A program made the position numbers and the translations under genes. Under the pieces are notes generated by a model, which was given only the letters and a program-made list of their open reading frames with translations, did not search any database and was not told the origin of the DNA. From the NCBI RefSeq assembly GCF_002646595.1, contig NZ_PDUD01000013.1, positions 1-64,000 of the forward strand: 64,000 bases of DNA. Reading direction: 5' to 3'. The DNA is from Flavilitoribacter nigricans DSM 23189 = NBRC 102662. GTDB taxonomy: Bacteria; Bacteroidota; Bacteroidia; Chitinophagales; Saprospiraceae. Position 1 is the stretch's first letter, and each line of letters begins with the position of its first letter. This document shows positions 62,498 to 64,000 of the stretch, one piece after another.

Positions 62498-63051
62498 AAT
62501 AAATCGTTTGGAGTTTCACCGCCGTCTAACCAAGCAGGTGCGTCGTCATGAGTAATACAATTCCGCCAGTGCTGAGAGAAGCTGAAGATGCACACTTTTG
62601 CGGCGTAGCTTCCGTTGCTGTACCGCGGCTCCGTGGTGACACTGATATCCTGATCGACATTCAGGCTCCAATAAAAAAGCGGATGTCCGTTGATGCTGTC
62701 TGCAAACATTTTTTCCAGGACCTCATCCGTAACTCTTTCTGCATCCCGTAGTGCCTCGTTATAGCCGTCCTGACCGTCTGCCCGGGGCTCGTAATGCCTT
62801 GCTATTTTGAAGCCACCCTGGATGAACTTTCTCACTTCTCCCGTACTGGAAGATTGTCCGATACGATAAGTGTAATGGAACAACTGCAGCAGATAGCCGC
62901 CGATCTTCACCTGCGTGCGCTGCTGGTCAAGCCCTTCGTCGATGTCTACCGTCTCGAAAGCCTTTTGACCATCCACATCCTGGTGAAGGATGTCCGGATG
63001 ATTGACCGCCTGATGCTTGAAGTATGCGATGTACAGGTCTTCTGACTTCAT
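62494..63051 (-). CDS. small phage protein, first gene of the tail module
   Basis: 185 aa. No signal. Segments DQQRTQVKIGGYLLQLFHY and SQHWRNCITHDDAPAWLDGG; helical N-terminal half, beta-like C-terminal half. The position directly after the terminase unit and a promoter suggests a head-tail or tail-completion role. No family recognised. Confidence 0.5.
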   Translation of the reverse strand: MKSEDLYIAYFKHQAVNHPDILHQDVDGQKAFETVDIDEGLDQQRTQVKIGGYLLQLFHYTYRIGQSSSTGEVRKFIQGGFKIARHYEPRADGQDGYNEALRDAERVTDEVLEKMFADSINGHPLFYWSLNVDQDISVTTEPRYSNGSYAAKVCIFSFSQHWRNCITHDDAPAWLDGGETPNDLL

Positions 63052-63138
63052 GGCCCAAAAATCAGGCGAAGAGGCCGGGAAAGAAAGGACAGGCTTTAGC
63101 TACAATTGTTTTTAGCGAATGCGCAAACAGTCTTGTTT

Positions 63139-63146
63139 CAAATTTA
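63139..63146 (-). promoter_or_regulatory. promoter -7 box for the tail module
   Basis: TAAATTTG on the minus strand, an exact TAnnTTTG, with ATTG 17 nt upstream (spacing slightly short). It lies in the 253-nt gap between the terminase stop and the 185-aa gene, about 88 nt before that gene's ATG. Confidence 0.5.
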
Positions 63147-63261
63147 CAAGACCAATAAACTGACAATTAGATGATTAAATCATTTTGGTTGGAAAATATT
63201 TTCAAGCGAGCGTCCAAAAAGCCCGCCTTCGCCTGAGCATAAACGCAATTGTTTGGAGAAG

Positions 63262-63296
63262 AAAAACGGAAATATGCAGCGGTGGGTACCGCTGCA
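63262..63296 (-). terminator. terminator after the terminase gene
   Basis: Perfect 8-bp stem TGCAGCGG/CCGCTGCA 9 nt beyond the terminase stop, then TATTTCCGTTTTTC on the minus strand. Confidence 0.7.
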
Positions 63297-63304
63297 CGTT
63301 CTTG

Positions 63305-64000
63305 TTAACTTGATTTGATGTGTAGACTTGGCATCAGCATGCCACTATTGTATAGGTAGGCATTGAACATTGACCACACTGCATTGTCATTAGCATCACT
63401 CAGGTCGGTAGCTTCTTGGCGGGGGATCTTGGGGTTCTTCTCACTGCTCTTATCTTTCTTGATCTCACCGCTGGATCCTTTCTTGGTCTTTGCGTTACGC
63501 ATGCTAAGGTAGAGTTCCCGGCAGTTCTCCCGGTTCATCCGGTATCGAGGCAGCAGGGGGTCTCGCTCCTTGAATATCTTCTGCCACAGCAGGTACTTCT
63601 TATAGTGCTCTACATTGATGGTGCCGGTGGTCATCAGGTGCACCCGCCATCCCAGTCGGGTGAGCTGTTGGCGTACCTGTTCAGCCCTGGTCTGCTTGGT
63701 GTGGCCGGTCTCCAGGTTGCCACTCTTATCGTAGTAGAAGTAGATATCCTTACAGGTAGCCTGATGCGGTAGGTAGTATTGGTGAAAGTCTTTGTATAGA
63801 TCATCCTGCATCTTCTGCTCATCACCCAGTACGTACATGGATTTGAGCGTACGGAATTCATTGATACTCTTCAGATGTTGATTGATCGTAACACAATTGA
63901 TAGCAGCCCCCCAATCACCCGACAGAATAATCGGTACCCCGGCCACCAGGTCAGCATCACCACGGCAGTCGACAGTCTGCCCGGGCTGAGTGTAGTAGTC
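63305..64000 (-). CDS. phage terminase large subunit, C-terminal nuclease part (5' end outside the window)
   Basis: The frame is open to the window edge, about 231 residues visible; a GTG at 63946 is not the true start because the frame continues with DYYTQPGQTVDCRGDADL. LSGDWGAAINC holds the first acid of the RNase H-like nuclease (Asp in GDWG), DIYFYYDKSG a second, and EATDLSDANDNAVW near the end a third. These suit the nuclease half of TerL, which cuts concatemeric DNA during head filling; the ATPase half must lie to the right. A perfect terminator hairpin follows the stop. Confidence 0.75.
   Translation of the reverse strand, partial: DYYTQPGQTVDCRGDADLVAGVPIILSGDWGAAINCVTINQHLKSINEFRTLKSMYVLGDEQKMQDDLYKDFHQYYLPHQATCKDIYFYYDKSGNLETGHTKQTRAEQVRQQLTRLGWRVHLMTTGTINVEHYKKYLLWQKIFKERDPLLPRYRMNRENCRELYLSMRNAKTKKGSSGEIKKDKSSEKNPKIPRQEATDLSDANDNAVWSMFNAYLYNSGMLMPSLHIKSS

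Larger units (their letters stand above)
42732..64000. mobile_element. prophage integrated at tRNA-Leu(CAG), right end outside the window
   Basis: Integrase next to a tRNA on the plus strand, then some 20 kb of minus-strand phage genes up to the edge: tape measure, gp10-like, DUF6712, portal, tail proteins, tail fibres and the terminase nuclease part. No capsid, lysis, repressor or replication gene is recognisable inside the window; they may lie further right. Confidence 0.85.

Noticed and set aside
63943-63946. GTG as the start of the terminase part
   Set aside because: The frame continues to the window edge with plausible residues, so the gene is simply cut off.

Overview
The window looks like a piece of a Bacteroidota chromosome, probably Saprospiria (Lewinella-like). 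The evidence is a type IX secretion sorting domain, a SusC-like TonB-dependent receptor, many lipoproteins, and promoters of the Bacteroidota type (TTTG-like, about 19-20 nt, TAnnTTTG) in front of both tRNAs and one regulated operon. The genus assignment is an inference from gene style, not from a marker gene.

The chromosomal part runs from about 1 to 42.7 kb. At the left edge a 45-bp minisatellite abuts an M16 metallopeptidase gene. Next come a complete RND efflux operon (adaptor, permease, outer membrane factor; 5.0-10.9 kb) and a convergent NDH-2 gene. They are followed by a secreted protein, a TonB-dependent receptor, a deoxynucleoside kinase-folK pair and a DinB-TetR-hydrolase cluster behind a palindromic operator. 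xseA-xseB, a candidate small RNA, tRNA-Leu(CAA), a META-like lipoprotein and a WG-repeat protein follow. Two secreted PilJ-domain paralogues bracket an alginate-export-type porin (25.6-29.0 kb). After a long AT-rich gap come a GH43 enzyme, a translationally coupled YCII/ECF-sigma pair, a VOC protein, a 1082-aa T9SS-exported propeller protein, a lipoprotein with three Cys/His repeats, a Tat-exported gluconate-dehydrogenase-subunit-3/GMC oxidoreductase pair and a coiled-coil membrane protein.

From about 42.7 kb to the right edge there is an integrated prophage, cut by the window end. Its tyrosine integrase lies 101 nt past tRNA-Leu(CAG). All structural genes are on the minus strand: a terminase C-terminal part at the right edge, a tail and receptor-binding module (63.05-51.4 kb), a small anti-defence candidate, and then a portal, DUF6712, membrane, gp10-like and tape-measure module (50.9-44.0 kb). 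Most neighbouring genes overlap by 4 nt (ATGA) or are 1-8 nt apart. Intrinsic terminators after the terminase and after the 70-aa gene divide the region into at least three transcription units.

The most interesting points are: (i) a 70-aa gene at 51.1 kb that looks like an Acb2/Tad1-type hairpin protein, the fold used by phages to soak up CBASS and Thoeris signalling nucleotides; (ii) a 2101-residue tail-fibre ORF that is two genes joined in frame, each with its own signal peptide, apparently through a one-base change in a T run; (iii) phage structural proteins carrying export signals; (iv) a porin bracketed by two soluble PilJ-type sensor proteins; and (v) several repeat families: a palindromic family with three members, a 165-bp terminal-inverted-repeat element, a heptamer array in front of a hydrolase and the left-edge minisatellite.
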